A stretch of 64,000 bases of DNA from contig NZ_JABSPA010000009.1 of the NCBI RefSeq assembly GCF_013214175.1, positions 49,894 to 113,893 of the forward strand, in the 5' to 3' direction. The translations under genes were made by a program, and so were the position numbers. Positions within the stretch are counted from its first letter, which is position 1. Each line of letters starts with the position of its first letter. Source of the stretch: Colwellia sp. (lineage in GTDB: Bacteria > Pseudomonadota > Gammaproteobacteria > Enterobacterales > Alteromonadaceae). The notes beneath the pieces were generated by a model. That model did not search any database, had not been told where the DNA came from, and saw nothing but the letters and a program-made list of their open reading frames with translations. Below, in pieces: positions 47,899 to 56,890 of the stretch.

Positions 47899-49123
47899 CA
47901 TTGCCAATGGCTCTACTCTGTTAGCGAGTGGCGGTGGAGGTTCTATTAAAACGGCATACAGTTTCATCAGACAAATTAATCAGCAAAAATCTGCTGTTGA
48001 TTTACGGTTACCAGCTGAGTTGGAGGCTGAAAGTTGGGGGGGCGTTGTCGCTGCTATGGGCTCGCCAAAAAGCTTCGAAGAAATTGGTTTGCGGGGCTCT
48101 GAAACTTTGGCTTTAAAGGCGCTGGAAAAATCCACGTCTCAAAAAATGTCTTTTACTATCCCTGTGGAAACCGGATCTAACATTTTTGTCGCTATGTTAA
48201 GTGCATTAAAGCAAGAACCGCCTATTTTTGTTGTTGATGGTGATGGTGCTGGCCGCTCTGTACCTACTTTATCTTGTCTGACCTTTAGTGAAAATGTCGC
48301 TGCTTGTCCTTTTGCACTATTGAATGCTGCCAAAGGAGAAGATCCAGTTCAGGGGGCTATTGTGATTAACCTGGAAGATGAAACAAACTTTGTTAAACAA
48401 GCACGTATTGTTGAAGCGACCACTCGTCCTATTTTGCAGACAGAAGGTAGTTTTGACGGTATAGCGAGTATTGCCGGATGGGCTATGACAGCTGAAACAG
48501 CTCAAACCGCACTTATCAAAGGAACAATATCGATTTCTCAATATATAGGGCAATGCCTTAGACAACATCATGCAATTGATAAAGATGAATTAAACCAGGA
48601 GCTTGTTGCTGATTTAGCAGAAACCCTAAGCAAGCCTTACTTCTTATTTTCAAATCGGAAAAAATGTACTTTTGTTGGAATAAAAGAAATTAACAAGGGC
48701 GATGGCTTTGATTATGGTTTATTACAATTCACTCAAGGCGAAGGGAGTGAGCTGAATGAAATACTGATCATTAACCAAAATGAAAATTTAATTGCCTGGA
48801 ATACTCAAGTGGCACACCCAATAGCCATGGCGCCTGATCTTATTTGTTGCTTAGGCAATATAGGTGACGATTTAAAAGAAAAAATTCTGACTGATTTTGA
48901 AGGACAAGAAAGAGAAATAGCAGAACAAAGCCTGAGTGGTTTACATGGTTTGTCTGTTGAAGATTTAACTCCTGGACAGGAGGTTTATTTATTTTCATTA
49001 CCCGCAAATGACAGATTAAAGCAAGACACCAACAAAATATTTCAGCAGCTTCGCGCGCAATTTGGTTACTTTGGACCTTATGTATCAATCAATGAGTTAT
49101 CAGAGAAATTATCAGCTAAATAA
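47867..49123 (+). CDS. DUF917 family protein
   Basis: A 418-aa protein of the DUF917 (S-methyl thiohydantoin desulfurase-like) group, recognised from the N-terminal glycine run LLASGGGGSIKTA (about 18-30), GDGAGRSVP (about 125-133) and the C-terminal PGQEVYLFSLPA (about 370-381). The family occurs next to hydantoin and allantoin or amino acid catabolic genes and contains proteins acting on thiohydantoins and similar rings. It overlaps the regulator gene by 32 bases, has AAGGAAG 9 bases before its ATG, and is followed 36 bases later by a racemase-family gene. The substrate is not known; a hydantoin-like ring is inferred from the neighbourhood. Confidence 0.85.
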   Translation: MNKLNSQNLYDIANGSTLLASGGGGSIKTAYSFIRQINQQKSAVDLRLPAELEAESWGGVVAAMGSPKSFEEIGLRGSETLALKALEKSTSQKMSFTIPVETGSNIFVAMLSALKQEPPIFVVDGDGAGRSVPTLSCLTFSENVAACPFALLNAAKGEDPVQGAIVINLEDETNFVKQARIVEATTRPILQTEGSFDGIASIAGWAMTAETAQTALIKGTISISQYIGQCLRQHHAIDKDELNQELVADLAETLSKPYFLFSNRKKCTFVGIKEINKGDGFDYGLLQFTQGEGSELNEILIINQNENLIAWNTQVAHPIAMAPDLICCLGNIGDDLKEKILTDFEGQEREIAEQSLSGLHGLSVEDLTPGQEVYLFSLPANDRLKQDTNKIFQQLRAQFGYFGPYVSINELSEKLSAK

Positions 49124-49159
49124 TCACTAAATCACGATAAATTAAATGGAGTTTTACTC

Positions 49160-49936
49160 ATGACACAAATACAGCAAGAAAAACAAAAAATAATGGTTAT
49201 TATCCCTATTGCAGCAGACAGTGCCGAGGCATTTATGCCAGGTTTTGAGACCGAGATAAATGCGGCAATTAGTTCAGATTTTGAGGTGACATATAAAAGC
49301 CTACCCGGACAGGCAACACCATTTATTCAAAGCCGAACTGCAGAGTTTTGGGATACCTTTGGAATTATTGAAATTGCTCAACAGGCACAAAAAGAAGGCT
49401 TTAATGGCATTTTTGTTAATTGCTTTGGCGAGCCAGGGGTTGAGGTACTCAAAGAAATTGTTGATATACCTGTCGTTGGTGGATTTTATCCGGCGATAGC
49501 CAATGCCATGATGGTATCAAGTCGTTTTTCCATTGTTACCGTTTTACCTAGTGTTGTGCCTATGTTATGGACTCTAGCAAGACAGATGGGGGTAACAAGT
49601 AGTGTTGCATCGGTACGTGAAGTCGGCCTATCAGTAAATCAATTGGAGGATACTGAACTATTAAAACAGAAACTACTGGAACAAAGTATAATCGCCATAG
49701 AGCAAGATGGCGCAGAAGCTATTTTATTAGGTTGTACTGGTATGCTTGAAGTGAATCAATGGTTGGCTAAACAGTTAGAGGTACATTTTAATGGGCAATA
49801 TGTTCCCGTTGTTGCTCCTGTAGGCTCGGCCATAGGGGCATTACAAAACCTGATCAAAAATAATTTAAGCGCGAGTCGTTTGACTTATTATAAACCCGTT
49901 GAATTTACCGGGATGACACCTACTAGTCCTTATTAA
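49160..49936 (+). CDS. Asp/Glu/hydantoin racemase family protein
   Basis: A 258-aa cofactor-independent racemase-fold protein. The two catalytic cysteines are in VNCFGEPG (Cys88) and LLGCTGM (Cys192), facing each other across the active site in this family (hydantoin racemase, aspartate and glutamate racemases, maleate isomerase). The N-terminal IIPI and the GxxxxxxxxxxG central stretch fit the hydantoin-racemase branch best. ATG preceded by AAATGGAG. It is the last gene of the operon, with a terminator at 50008-50046. With DUF917 upstream, a role in epimerising a hydantoin or related compound is likely. Confidence 0.88.
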   Translation: MTQIQQEKQKIMVIIPIAADSAEAFMPGFETEINAAISSDFEVTYKSLPGQATPFIQSRTAEFWDTFGIIEIAQQAQKEGFNGIFVNCFGEPGVEVLKEIVDIPVVGGFYPAIANAMMVSSRFSIVTVLPSVVPMLWTLARQMGVTSSVASVREVGLSVNQLEDTELLKQKLLEQSIIAIEQDGAEAILLGCTGMLEVNQWLAKQLEVHFNGQYVPVVAPVGSAIGALQNLIKNNLSASRLTYYKPVEFTGMTPTSPY

Positions 49937-50560
49937 GACGAGTTATTTAGCAACCTCTGAATTGATCACTTGATTAGTTCTCTTAACTATCTTATTTAGG
50001 TTAATTAAGCTGACAGCCATTTTATAAAAGGCTATCAGCTTTTTTTATGTTTTCTTACTCCCGCTTTATTCTCCTACTTTATTTCAGTAATTACCTTTCC
50101 TTATGTAGCTGTAATACCAGCCATACACTAGCTGGTTTAGTTTTTAGTAACTTTATTTTGATGTACTTATTAGCAGAGAAACGGATTAAAACTTGTTTTT
50201 ATATTCTAGTTTTTTGCGATCAGTTAATAAAAAACACTAAGTGATACCAAGGTGATACTGCGTGAAGGAATAAAGAGCTCTATATTAATGTCATTGCTTT
50301 TGAGGAAGAGGAATAGCAAGGAGATTGGCTTTTAAGTTGAGACTTTTTGTTTCTGTTTTCTTGAAGTAATACCGAGTATTTTTGCACTTAGGCGTTATAG
50401 GCTTAGATCTTTCATTTTGCATTACCGCAAGAAACAAGACCTGACCCTAATGGCCCCTAACTCTTAGTAAAATACGCGTCTGTTTAAAAATTAATATTTT
50501 AATAAGCGTAAAGTGGGCTAAAACAATTTTAGTCTAACATTATTTAAAAAGGAATTAATT
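49937..50560. other. Intergenic region after the racemase operon
   Basis: 624 bases holding the terminator at 50008-50046. A 65-codon ORF at 50047-50244 begins inside the terminator T run and is unlikely to be a gene. The remainder shows no recognised structure. Confidence 0.55.
50008..50046 (+). terminator. Intrinsic terminator of the regulator-DUF917-racemase operon
   Basis: AGCTGACAGCC (50008-50018) pairs with GGCTATCAGCT (50030-50040) with one mismatch and is followed by TTTTTT. Confidence 0.9.
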
Positions 50561-51331
50561 ATGGGTATCGCAGAAAAATATCAAGATATTGGACAATCTC
50601 TAGAGCAGCTTGGGCAACTAGGTAAAGCTAAAGGTGACACAGTCTTTAATTTTAATTTTAATTTTGAGAGGAATGAAGACCAGAAAAACAATCTCAAGGA
50701 GTTAATTGACGGTAATTTCACTTTATGCGCATATAAGGGAGCCAAGGGTAGTGGCGCTATACCCGTATGGTTTACAGAAACTTACGACAATGTTTTTGGG
50801 ATACTAAGTGTTAACTATACCCCTTCCTACAAAGTCTTTATAGGTGCGTTGCGGGAAGTATCGGGTACTACGAGTCTCAATGTTTCAAAATCATCAGCTG
50901 AAATCGGATTAGGTAAAGGTCTAGCCGTTGATAAGTACGGTAATTTTAGTACTCTAGCAAACAAAGATCCGTTATCGATTGCGCTGATGAATAATCGACC
51001 AAATGGTACGCCCCCTCTTACCGTAGGTTTATCCGCACTAGTCGGCGGGGAATACAAACCGTTTTGTACTTTTGAGCTTAAACCAGGCGGTACAATTAAC
51101 ATGGAGCCACTTGAGACTGTATTATTATTTGCCGCACAAACAGATCTTGTTTCAGGGTCGGTCAACGCTACAACCGCAGCTCCTGGGTGTACCTTCCCCT
51201 TCGGCCAAGGCCCTACCACCTTCCCGTTGGAGATGATAACCGGCTCTCTAGGTATGAAGTCAGCCGATGGCGATGCATCGGTAAAACAGACTAAATCAAA
51301 CGAAAATATCGCAACACTGTTGGGTAACTAA
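50561..51331 (+). CDS. Unrecognised 256-aa protein of the accessory island
   Basis: I do not recognise this protein. It has no signal peptide or TM helix. An N-terminal helical part (GIAEKYQDIGQSLEQLGQLG) precedes a region that looks beta-rich with many Asn, Gly and Thr (FNFNFNF at about 30-36; GGEYKPFCTFELKPGGTINM). Two cysteine-poor halves, ending in a Ser/Lys-rich tail. Ribosome site AAAAAGGAATTAATT. It opens a cluster with a lipoprotein and a phospholipase C-like gene. Composition and the duplicated intergenes suggest an accessory island. Confidence 0.7.
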   Translation: MGIAEKYQDIGQSLEQLGQLGKAKGDTVFNFNFNFERNEDQKNNLKELIDGNFTLCAYKGAKGSGAIPVWFTETYDNVFGILSVNYTPSYKVFIGALREVSGTTSLNVSKSSAEIGLGKGLAVDKYGNFSTLANKDPLSIALMNNRPNGTPPLTVGLSALVGGEYKPFCTFELKPGGTINMEPLETVLLFAAQTDLVSGSVNATTAAPGCTFPFGQGPTTFPLEMITGSLGMKSADGDASVKQTKSNENIATLLGN

Positions 51332-51409
51332 ACGAGAATTTTACCGTAACGCCCTGTGCCATGTGAGAGTGGCTATATTTCAAGTATTGAAATTAAAGGG
51401 CGTCTCACT

Positions 51410-51459
51410 ACTCAGCTGTAACATTGCAGTACTTTCTGATAGTAAAGTTACGGCTGAGT
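51410..51459. terminator. Long hairpin after the 256-aa protein gene
   Basis: ACTCAGCTGTAAC (51410-51422) pairs with GTTACGGCTGAGT (51447-51459) with one G-U type mismatch, and an inner stem ACTTT/AAAGT lies in the loop. There is no T tract, so it may be a weak terminator or an RNA structure. Confidence 0.5.
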
Positions 51460-51501
51460 AAGCCTTATTAGTGGCTAGTTTTAAAAAACACCTATAAAAA
51501 G

Positions 51502-51617
51502 TTAACTAGGACACCCACTTTGATTTATTTAAATTTTAGGGTGGGCATCCTGATTAATAATATCGTAGGTGGCCTGCTTAAATAAGAAGAGTCTCGACAT
51601 AACAATATATTTTTATA
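51502..51617 (+). repeat. Direct repeat, copy 1 (about 116 bp)
   Basis: Begins TTAACTAGGACACCCACTTT and runs through GATTAATAATATCGTAGGTG to AATATATTTTTATATA. It is about 90 percent identical by eye to 52089-52204. It directly precedes the lipoprotein gene. Confidence 0.93.
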
Positions 51618-51631
51618 TAGATGGAACACAA

Positions 51632-52057
51632 ATGAAATATTTAACTTTATTACCCTTATTACTAATGATGGGTTGTGCGACAGTTGGGACACAACAACCG
51701 GTGAATGTAGCAGTGCCGCCCGTAGTGCATGATTGCGCGACTATTCAAGGTGTGCTTCAACATGTAAAAGATCGTCATTGCACACTGGGCGTGGCTGCCG
51801 ACCAATTTATTCCTTCACTGTGCAATACTGATGCACTAGATAGCGTGTGCAGGGAAATTTTTAACTCTCAAGGGGTTAATGTATTACAACAAGGCAGTGG
51901 TAATTACGTGCTAACGGGAAATCTCATGGAAATAATTGGAACAGCTAATCAACAGTGTGGAAGAGTAGTCTTTAGTAGTACGGGGAATATGGTCACTATC
52001 TTTCCCGTGGTAAATAATGGCGAACTGCCTAATGGCTGCGCTGCTGCTCCTCAGTGA
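51632..52057 (+). CDS. Small lipoprotein
   Basis: A 141-aa lipoprotein. The ATG at 51632 gives MKYLTLLPLLLMMGC with lipobox LMMGC (Cys15); a GTG at 51569 in the repeat is not supported. The mature protein is short with several cysteines (CATIQG, RHCTLG, SLCNTD, VCREIF) that could form disulfides, and I do not recognise it. It lies between the two copies of the direct repeat, in a cluster with an unrecognised protein and a phospholipase C-like gene. Confidence 0.75.
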   Translation: MKYLTLLPLLLMMGCATVGTQQPVNVAVPPVVHDCATIQGVLQHVKDRHCTLGVAADQFIPSLCNTDALDSVCREIFNSQGVNVLQQGSGNYVLTGNLMEIIGTANQQCGRVVFSSTGNMVTIFPVVNNGELPNGCAAAPQ

Positions 52058-52088
52058 TTGCCAGAACAATAATAAGTTATAAGAGGAA

Positions 52089-52204
52089 TTAACAAGGACA
52101 CCCACTTTAATTTATTTAAATTTTAGGATAAACGTCCTGATTAATAATATCGTAGGTGGCCTGTTTAAATAAGAAGAGTCTCGGCATAACAATATATTTT
52201 TAAA
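52089..52204 (+). repeat. Direct repeat, copy 2 (about 116 bp)
   Basis: Begins TTAACAAGGACACCCACTTT and aligns base for base with copy 1 except about a dozen substitutions, several clustered at GGGTGGGCATCC versus GGATAAACGTCC. It precedes a decayed ORF rather than an intact gene. Confidence 0.93.
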
Positions 52205-52209
52205 TAAAT

Positions 52210-52383
52210 CTGGACTACCCACCAATACCATCCGACTTTTCTGTTTTAGGTGAAGTGCATCGTTCAGCCGTTGATAAAGGTGAAGAACTACCATTTGTGA
52301 TTAGATTTATGGGCGCTGGAAATACTGCTCAATTAGTAGTTACTGATAATCCTGCATTCATTCCAGAAAAAACTGCCAGGTAG
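52210..52383 (+). pseudogene. ORF remnant without a start codon
   Basis: 58 codons open to TAG at 52381-52383, immediately after direct repeat copy 2. Translation starts LDYPPIPSDFSVLGEVHRSA and ends ...DNPAFIPEKTAR, protein-like in composition, but an in-frame TAA precedes it and no ATG exists near its start. I take it as the tail of a gene whose 5' part was lost at the repeat. Not recognised. Confidence 0.5.
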
Positions 52384-52438
52384 CGTCAGTTTTAGTATCG
52401 CTTCACCAAATCACTATAAATTAAAAAGGAATATTTTA

Positions 52439-54529
52439 ATGTCGATCAAAAAAATAGAGCATGTTGTTCATTTGATGTTGGAAAACCGTTCGTTTGATAC
52501 GATGTTGGGTTGGTTATATCAAGACAAGCAGCCAGCCCATAATATTCCTTCTGTAGCCAAGGGTGATGAATTTCACGGGTTGCAGTCTATCAACCTTGAT
52601 AATTTTACCAATGGTGTGGTGAACTTAGATATATCTTCCGCGCCAATTCGTGGCACCATGGGTCCGAGCGTACCAGATATTCATCCGGGAGAAGAGTTTA
52701 ACCACGTTAACCAGCAGTTATTTGGTAAGGTCGAGGTCAATGTCGGCGATAAACCAACCATAAAAGGTTACATGGAAGACTATGCCGCAATGCTAAAAAA
52801 GGCGAACTATAGCGATAAAGAAATTAAAGCTAACGCTAATATGGTGATGCAAACTTACACACCAAGTCAGCTACCCATTTTGAATCAACTGGCTGAGCAT
52901 TATGCGGTGTGTGATGAGTGGTTTTCTTCGGTACCTTCACAAACTAACCCAAACCGCGCCTTTGCACTGACAGGCAGCTCACATGGGCTGGTTGATAATG
53001 GATTTTTAGAAAAAAGTAAAATAGCCAAAGCGTTAGGTGATGTGCTCGGAATGGGGGTTGGTGATGATCGTTTTACTAACAAAACTATTTTTAACGTGTT
53101 AAATGAAAATGGTCACCCCGAATGGAAAATTTTTTGGGAAACCAGCATGATCCCTGAAAAAATATCGAATTTGATCGATAAAGCCAGTAATTTAGAAGTC
53201 TTATTACCCTTTTTACCTTCTACTGTTAGTAACGGGCTAACCACGCTCATTAAAGGGTTATCACCTTTCACTGATTATATTAGTGAAATATCTTCTGGCA
53301 AGCTTAGTTCTTGTTATAGCTATCGTTTATATCCACAGCTGCACGAGCAGATCGATAATGTAGACAGCCACTTTGCTAAAACAGATGAGTTTCATGTAAT
53401 GGCCCGTGCTGGGACATTGCCAAAGTATAGTTATATTGAGCCCTACTGGACAATCTCAAAAACCACCGTAGATCGAGGTTTAGAGCGTCTGGTTACTACT
53501 ATGGGTAATGATTATCATCCGCCATGTAATCTTAATGAAGGTGAAAATTATGTTAAAGCAATATACGAAAGCTTAATTTCCAATAAAGAGTCTTGGGATA
53601 AAACATTACTAATTATTACCTTTGATGAGCCGGTTGGTGCTTTTGATCATATTAAACCTCCTTCAGCTATTCCACCCTGGGGCGCCAATACACCGGACTT
53701 TAAATTACAAGAAGAGTTTAATTTTGATCGTTTTGGTGGTCGTGTTCCCGCGATTTTAGTTTCTCCATTAATTGAAAAAGGTACCGTATTTCGTTCTGAT
53801 ACCGGGGTGCCATTTGATCATACATCAGTGATCAGAACCTTACTTAATAAGTATGACTTGGGCGATAAAACCGCAGAGTTTGGCCAGCGTGCCGTTAATG
53901 CACCGACCTTTGATCATATAGTGACGCGCAACACACCTCGTGATGATGCGACTAGTGTAGGTTTTATGAATCGTCAGCGCCCGATGGGTAGCCCGGTTAA
54001 ATACGCCGATCGTTTTCGCCTGAAAAACCAAAATGGCGATTATTTAAGTGCGTTTAGACTTACTGGACTAACCAGCGCATTGGAGATTATTCCCAAAGAT
54101 TTGCAAAGTATAGGGTTTGATTTAGGGTTGTATCAACACTTTCCGACCCTTGGTAAGGGGCAAAGCGCAGAGTTGTTTTTCCAAAATAGTAAGGCTGATG
54201 ATCGTGAGGTCGTTAGCCACAACGATATGGTGCGTATTGGTTCGGACGAAGATGGATTAGGCTCATACAACTATTTAGGTGCGTGGAAAGACTCTCATGA
54301 TTGTTATTACTACAATATTTACTTACGTGGTGAACAAGCGCCAAAACAACAATGGCAAATAAAAAAAGTTGATAATGACAGCAGCCCGGTAAAATTCGGA
54401 GACAAGGTTTATCTGGTCAATCAATTTTTTGAAAATCAACGTTTAAGTCAAGACGACCGTCTATTACAAGGAAAATGGATCACAACAAAAGAAAAGGGTG
54501 ATTGTTGGACCATTGAATCGGTAGAGTAA
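52439..54529 (+). CDS. Phospholipase C / acid phosphatase family phosphoesterase without a signal peptide
   Basis: A 696-aa enzyme of the phosphoesterase family that includes bacterial phospholipase C (PlcH, PlcN) and AcpA. Family segments are visible: HLMLENRSFDTMLG (about 11-24), EEFNHVNQQ, NPNRAFALTGSSHG (about 168-181), IITFDEPVGAFDHIKPP (the metal/phosphate loop, about 392-408) and PFDHTSVIRTLL (about 460-471). The C-terminal 170 residues look like a beta-trefoil with repeated DRFRLKNQNGDYLS and DKVYLVNQFFENQRLS units, a lectin-like module. It has no signal peptide, unlike classical family members, so it may be cytoplasmic or exported by a dedicated system. Island neighbours are an unrecognised protein and a lipoprotein. 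Confidence 0.87.
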   Translation: MSIKKIEHVVHLMLENRSFDTMLGWLYQDKQPAHNIPSVAKGDEFHGLQSINLDNFTNGVVNLDISSAPIRGTMGPSVPDIHPGEEFNHVNQQLFGKVEVNVGDKPTIKGYMEDYAAMLKKANYSDKEIKANANMVMQTYTPSQLPILNQLAEHYAVCDEWFSSVPSQTNPNRAFALTGSSHGLVDNGFLEKSKIAKALGDVLGMGVGDDRFTNKTIFNVLNENGHPEWKIFWETSMIPEKISNLIDKASNLEVLLPFLPSTVSNGLTTLIKGLSPFTDYISEISSGKLSSCYSYRLYPQLHEQIDNVDSHFAKTDEFHVMARAGTLPKYSYIEPYWTISKTTVDRGLERLVTTMGNDYHPPCNLNEGENYVKAIYESLISNKESWDKTLLIITFDEPVGAFDHIKPPSAIPPWGANTPDFKLQEEFNFDRFGGRVPAILVSPLIEKGTVFRSDTGVPFDHTSVIRTLLNKYDLGDKTAEFGQRAVNAPTFDHIVTRNTPRDDATSVGFMNRQRPMGSPVKYADRFRLKNQNGDYLSAFRLTGLTSALEIIPKDLQSIGFDLGLYQHFPTLGKGQSAELFFQNSKADDREVVSHNDMVRIGSDEDGLGSYNYLGAWKDSHDCYYYNIYLRGEQAPKQQWQIKKVDNDSSPVKFGDKVYLVNQFFENQRLSQDDRLLQGKWITTKEKGDCWTIESVE

Positions 54530-54800
54530 AACTCAGCTAGAGATGTCCGTTAGTTTATCAAACTCCAGAGCGGGGCTGAATAGCGAATGTTAACTGTTCA
54601 AGCCCCTACAGCTAACTAACCAAAACGTATCATTATTAGGGGTTGCCTTTAATAGTAAAAATATTTTGAAGTGACTTGTCAATAAAGAAAAAAGTGCTGG
54701 GTATCTATTCTATTTCTAATTATTAGATGAATTTTTTAACTTAAAATAGAATGTAATAAGGGCTGGAAAATACCTAGTAAAAGATTGATATAAAAAACAC

Positions 54801-54830
54801 CTATCTCACTTTGGGGCGAAAGCGAGATAG
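54801..54830. terminator. Hairpin downstream of the phospholipase-like gene
   Basis: CTATCTCACTTT (54801-54812) pairs with AAAGCGAGATAG (54819-54830), 12 bp with one mismatch, loop GGGGCG. The T tract is weak. Confidence 0.55.
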
Positions 54831-54845
54831 AGCTTTAATTCTAAT

Positions 54846-54877
54846 GTCAGCTATCCTTGAAGATAGTTGACATAAAA
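54846..54877. repeat. Palindromic repeat related to the sequence at 62702
   Basis: GTCAGCTATCCTTGAAGATA followed by GTTGACATAAAA is imperfectly palindromic and matches GTCAGCTATCCCTAAGATAG and following bases at 62702-62732, which lies at the end of a recombinase remnant. The two copies may mark ends of the same kind of element. Confidence 0.6.
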
Positions 54878-55063
54878 ATTGATTTTCTTCCTCTAATAAT
54901 TTTGACCGCTTTGTGGTAACAGTGACGGTTAGCTCTAACTGTCAAGAGGGTACAAATCGAAGTGGGTTTTACAGCAACTCTGTGCGCTAAGCTTCAAGTT
55001 TATCCTCTTCTGTATCGCAGGCGTTTAATTTTATTCGAACACCCCTAAAGTAAGGGCAATTCA

Positions 55064-55948
55064 TCATTTTGTTTTTTTAGCTTGAGCAATGAAATCGTTG
55101 AAGTAGTCAAGATGCTGGTCGGTTTTGCGGATACCGACAAAGATCTGTTTACTAATACCTTTCTCTCCAAAACGAATACTCTTGATAGGCATTGATTTTG
55201 AGTACTCATCTACTAGCCAGCCCGGCAAGGCACAAACACCTCGACCCGCGGCGACCATCTGTAACATGATCTCAGTTGTTTCAATGTATTTGTGTTTCTT
55301 TACTGAACACTTTGCTGGATTAAGAAATTGACTAAAAATATCGAGCCTCAGGGGCTCAACAGGGTAAGTAAATAGTACTTCTTCGCTTAGTTGCTCGGGT
55401 AATACAAAATTTTGCTTTGCAAGTTTGTGAGACGCGGAAACTACGAGTCTATGTTCATAGTCAAAAACGGGTATGTAGTCTATTTTAGGTTTAAAGAGCG
55501 GGTCTGGTGTAATAAGTACATCTATTTCGTAGCTAAGTAATGCACCTAAAGCTCCAAACTGGAACTCCTGCTTCACGTCCATATCAATGTCTGGCCACTG
55601 CTCTAGATAAGGCTGAATTACTCTCAGTAGCCATTGATAACAAGGATGGCACTCCATTCCTATGCGTAGCGATCCCATTTCACCTTTTGCAATCTGATTC
55701 AGTAATAATTCCGTGTGTAAAAACTGCGGCAATACTCTATTAGCCAGTGTTTGAATGCGTTCTCCAGCAGCTGTAAGACGCAAGTTTCGACCGTCTTTTT
55801 TCCATATCGGAGTCGCAAGTTGGCCTTCTAATTTTTTGATACTGTGACTTAACGCAGATTGGGATAAGTGCAACGAATCAGCAGCTTTAGTCAGGGTTCC
55901 ATGCTCTTTTATTGCCGTTAGTATTTCTAAATGAATCCTCTCTAACAC
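55064..55948 (-). CDS. LysR-family regulator, MetR-like
   Basis: A 294-aa LysR-type regulator resembling MetR, the homocysteine-responsive activator of methionine genes. The N-terminal HTH (about 1-60) contains GTLTKAADSLHLSQSALSHSI, and the region GSLRIGMECHPCYQWLLRV (about 93-111) matches MetR particularly well. It lies 111 bases from the end of a TauE/SafE permease gene and close to mesD/mesX, all on the same strand, so it probably activates that module. No clear MetR box was found upstream of mesX. Confidence 0.88.
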   Translation of the reverse strand: MLERIHLEILTAIKEHGTLTKAADSLHLSQSALSHSIKKLEGQLATPIWKKDGRNLRLTAAGERIQTLANRVLPQFLHTELLLNQIAKGEMGSLRIGMECHPCYQWLLRVIQPYLEQWPDIDMDVKQEFQFGALGALLSYEIDVLITPDPLFKPKIDYIPVFDYEHRLVVSASHKLAKQNFVLPEQLSEEVLFTYPVEPLRLDIFSQFLNPAKCSVKKHKYIETTEIMLQMVAAGRGVCALPGWLVDEYSKSMPIKSIRFGEKGISKQIFVGIRKTDQHLDYFNDFIAQAKKTK

Positions 55949-56059
55949 CTGTTAATTCCTATATTTAGCTTTAATGATGAACTACATTCGTTTTTTTGAT
56001 GAAATTATATCATTGTATCAATCTAACAAGTTTATTTACAATTAGAACAGGAATAAAAC

Positions 56060-56890
56060 CTATAAGAAAAGTTGCACCAGCATACGTGAGCCAGTAAATA
56101 GTAGGACGAAGGCAAAGATCTTTTTCAGTTTTACCGCATCTAATTTTGCTGCCAGTGATGCCCCTACAGGTGCGAATAATACCGTTAGCGGCACAATACA
56201 AGTGAAGGCAAATAGATTGACCAAGCCAAATGTACCAGCGGGAGCATCGGTTGGTGTACTGCCCAATGTCAACATTATTAGCGCACCCGGCAACGAAATG
56301 ATTAACCCTATTGCCGCAGCTGTGCCAATGGCCTTGTGAGCGGGGTAGTTATATAAGGTGAGTAGTGGCACCGAGATAGTGCCGCCGCCGATCCCCACCA
56401 TAGAACTGAAAAAGCCAATGCATGCCCCCATAACCGTTTGTCCTGTTGTATTAGGCAGTTTTTGGAACAGAGCAGATTTCCCCGTTCGAAGCAGCATGTT
56501 AAGTGCCGATAAAACCGCTATCACCCCAAACAACATAGTAAGCATAGTACCTTCAACGCGAGTCACTAACCAGCTACCAACCAATACCCCCATAAGAATA
56601 AATACAGCCCAACGCTTGAGCAGGTCAAAATCCACATTACCTTTTTGATTGTGAGAACGAATTGAACTAATAGACGTTGGTACTATGGTGGCCAGTGAGG
56701 TTGCTGTCGCAACTAACATCGCAGACTCTGGTGATACGCCAAAGCTCTGGAACAAGATAAATAGCACAGGTACGATTACGATACCGCCACCTACGCCTAA
56801 CAAGCCAGCTAAAATGCCTGCGAATACACCTGTGGCAACCAATGCCAAAATGGTAGGGATATTATTTGTTATAAATTCAATGATATTCAT
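56060..56890 (-). CDS. TauE/SafE family sulfite/organosulfur permease
   Basis: A 276-aa permease with two homologous halves (TauE/SafE/DUF81). The repeated signature is seen as LLGVGGGIVIVPVL (about 29-42) and VGIGGGTISVPLL (about 165-177), with about eight TM helices. Members move sulfite, sulfoacetate or other sulfur compounds. Its place between a MetR-like regulator and mesD/mesX on the same strand suggests transport of a sulfur metabolite tied to methionine supply (inferred). Confidence 0.88.
   Translation of the reverse strand: MNIIEFITNNIPTILALVATGVFAGILAGLLGVGGGIVIVPVLFILFQSFGVSPESAMLVATATSLATIVPTSISSIRSHNQKGNVDFDLLKRWAVFILMGVLVGSWLVTRVEGTMLTMLFGVIAVLSALNMLLRTGKSALFQKLPNTTGQTVMGACIGFFSSMVGIGGGTISVPLLTLYNYPAHKAIGTAAAIGLIISLPGALIMLTLGSTPTDAPAGTFGLVNLFAFTCIVPLTVLFAPVGASLAAKLDAVKLKKIFAFVLLFTGSRMLVQLFL

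Larger units (their letters stand above)
52058..52438. other. Intergenic stretch with direct repeat copy 2 and an ORF remnant
   Basis: 381 bases occupied by the repeat copy (52089-52204) and the remnant ORF (52210-52383). AAAAAGGAATATTTTA just before 52439 is the ribosome site of the phospholipase-like gene. Confidence 0.6.
54530..55063. other. Intergenic region with two palindromes
   Basis: 534 bases without a gene. It contains a 12-bp hairpin (54801-54830) and a repeat-like palindrome (54846-54877) related to sequence at 62702-62732. Both face the convergent MetR-like gene and could end transcription, though neither has a T tract. Confidence 0.5.

Noticed and set aside
50047..50244. 65-codon ORF after the racemase operon
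   Set aside because: It begins in the T run of an intrinsic terminator and encodes a hydrophobic low-complexity peptide without a ribosome site.
54801..54877. Palindromes considered as integron attC sites
   Set aside because: They lack attC core sites and typical cassette spacing, and there is no integron integrase in the window.
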